This document shows positions 5,831-6,144 of a DNA stretch of 6,144 nt, in pieces. The translations under genes were made by a program, and so were the position numbers. The stretch comes from Candidatus Chloroheliales bacterium (GTDB taxonomy: Bacteria > Chloroflexota > Chloroflexia > QHBQ01). Every line of letters begins with the position of its first letter. The first letter of the stretch is position 1. Below the pieces are notes generated by a model. That model saw nothing but the letters and a program-made list of their open reading frames with translations. It was not told the DNA's origin and ran no database searches. Location: the NCBI GenBank assembly GCA_003243865.1, contig QHBQ01000410.1:1-6144 (forward strand). Direction: 5' to 3'.

Positions 5831-5847
5831 GAGGCATGAGGCATGAG
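5831..5847 (+). repeat. Short 7-bp tandem (GAGGCAT)x2.4
   Basis: Two perfect GAGGCAT units (5831-5844) and a third partial GAG follow just after the permease stop. It is short enough to be chance, but the period matches the 7-bp array at 3784-3820, and it directly precedes the second dispersed hairpin repeat. Confidence 0.55.
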
Positions 5848-5853
5848 TAACAA

Positions 5854-5898
5854 CAAAAAGCCTCTCCTCTTGGGGGAGAGGTTTGGTGAAGGGTAATG
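5854..5898 (+). repeat. Dispersed hairpin repeat, copy 2 (permease-ATPase spacer)
   Basis: This is homologous to 314-357, with identical flanks CAAAAAGCCTCTCC and GAGAGGTTTGGTGA around a diverged loop. Here the stem is better: CCTCTCCTC (5861-5869) pairs with GGGGAGAGG (5873-5881), nine pairs including one T-G wobble, around a 3-base loop. The loop and stem differ from copy 1 while pairing is kept or improved, which suggests the hairpin itself is maintained. It may reduce readthrough into the ATPase gene, but no T-run follows. The rest of the spacer, 5899-5971, shows no clear promoter. Confidence 0.72.
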
Positions 5899-5971
5899 GT
5901 GAAGTGCATCTATGCTTATCGCGAGGGTCACTCCCGACCTTCATCTGCAATCTGTAGCCCCTGGAGCGCAA

Positions 5972-6144
5972 ATGGCTGAACAAGCAGAGCAGGGTGCTGT
6001 ACCCCTGCTATCGGTGCAGCACCTCAAAACCCAGTTCTTCACCCCCGGCGGCGTGGTCAAGGCGGTGGACGATGTCTCCTTCGACCTGCAAGCGGGCGAG
6101 ACGCTCGGCATTGTCGGCGAGAGCGGCTGCGGCAAGAGCGTCAC
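5972..6144 (+). CDS. Peptide-type ABC transporter ATP-binding protein, DppD/OppD-like (3' end outside window)
   Basis: This is the start of the ATPase that powers the importer from the cytoplasmic face; 57 full codons are visible. The N-terminus [20 protein letters not shown] leads into the ABC fold: [28 protein letters not shown] is typical of OppD/DppD, and the Walker A loop is complete at 49-56 (GESGCGKS, with K55 the phosphate-binding lysine). GESGCGKS with a preceding LGIV is characteristic of peptide-type importers. The Walker B, signature and C-terminal Opp regions lie beyond the window, so DppD versus DppF type cannot be settled, but order after DppC favours DppD. The ATG at 5972 is supported by GGAG at 5963-5966, five bases upstream. 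The 146-base gap from the permease is long for such an operon and is explained by the inserted repeats. Confidence 0.9.
   Translation, partial: MAEQAEQGAVPLLSVQHLKTQFFTPGGVVKAVDDVSFDLQAGETLGIVGESGCGKSV

Overview
The window reads as bacterial chromosome of fairly high GC content with dense, same-strand genes. Every convincing gene lies on the + strand. Chloroflexota is my best guess for the organism. It rests on the truA-rplM-rpsI order, a lipoprotein with a long Thr/Pro/Ala linker, and intergenic spacers carrying 7-bp tandem repeats and dispersed hairpin repeats. None of these is diagnostic, so the assignment is an inference of moderate to low confidence.

Bases 1-1381 are the end of a translation-related cluster: the 3' part of truA (tRNA pseudouridine synthase), then rplM (ribosomal protein L13) and rpsI (S9), the last two separated by 4 bases. 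A dispersed hairpin repeat sits between truA and rplM. A 12-bp-stem hairpin at 1413-1442 probably terminates the cluster.

Bases 1382-1729 (348 bases) hold no gene. They contain that terminator, an almost perfect housekeeping-type promoter (TTGACA, 16-base spacer, TG extension, TATAAT at 1460-1487), a 7+7 bp dyad just past the predicted start of transcription, and a leader of about 235 bases with further hairpin potential before a strong ribosome binding site.

Bases 1730-6144 are an oligopeptide/dipeptide-type (Opp/Dpp) ABC importer operon: a substrate-binding lipoprotein, a DppB/OppB-like permease, a DppC/OppC-like permease, and the first 57 codons of a DppD/OppD-like ATPase cut off by the window end. 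The lipoprotein would capture substrate outside the membrane, the two permeases would form the channel, and the ATPase would power import. The real substrate cannot be read from the sequence.

The most unusual DNA is the 185-base spacer between the binding protein and the first permease (3644-3828). It packs two strong hairpins and a five-copy 7-bp tandem array that ends 8 bases before the permease start. A 12-base inverted copy of the array lies at the other end of the spacer. A second copy of the truA-rplM dispersed repeat, next to another short 7-bp tandem, fills the spacer before the ATPase gene. I saw no wholly novel gene system; the interest lies in the leader, the spacer architecture and some protein-level oddities.
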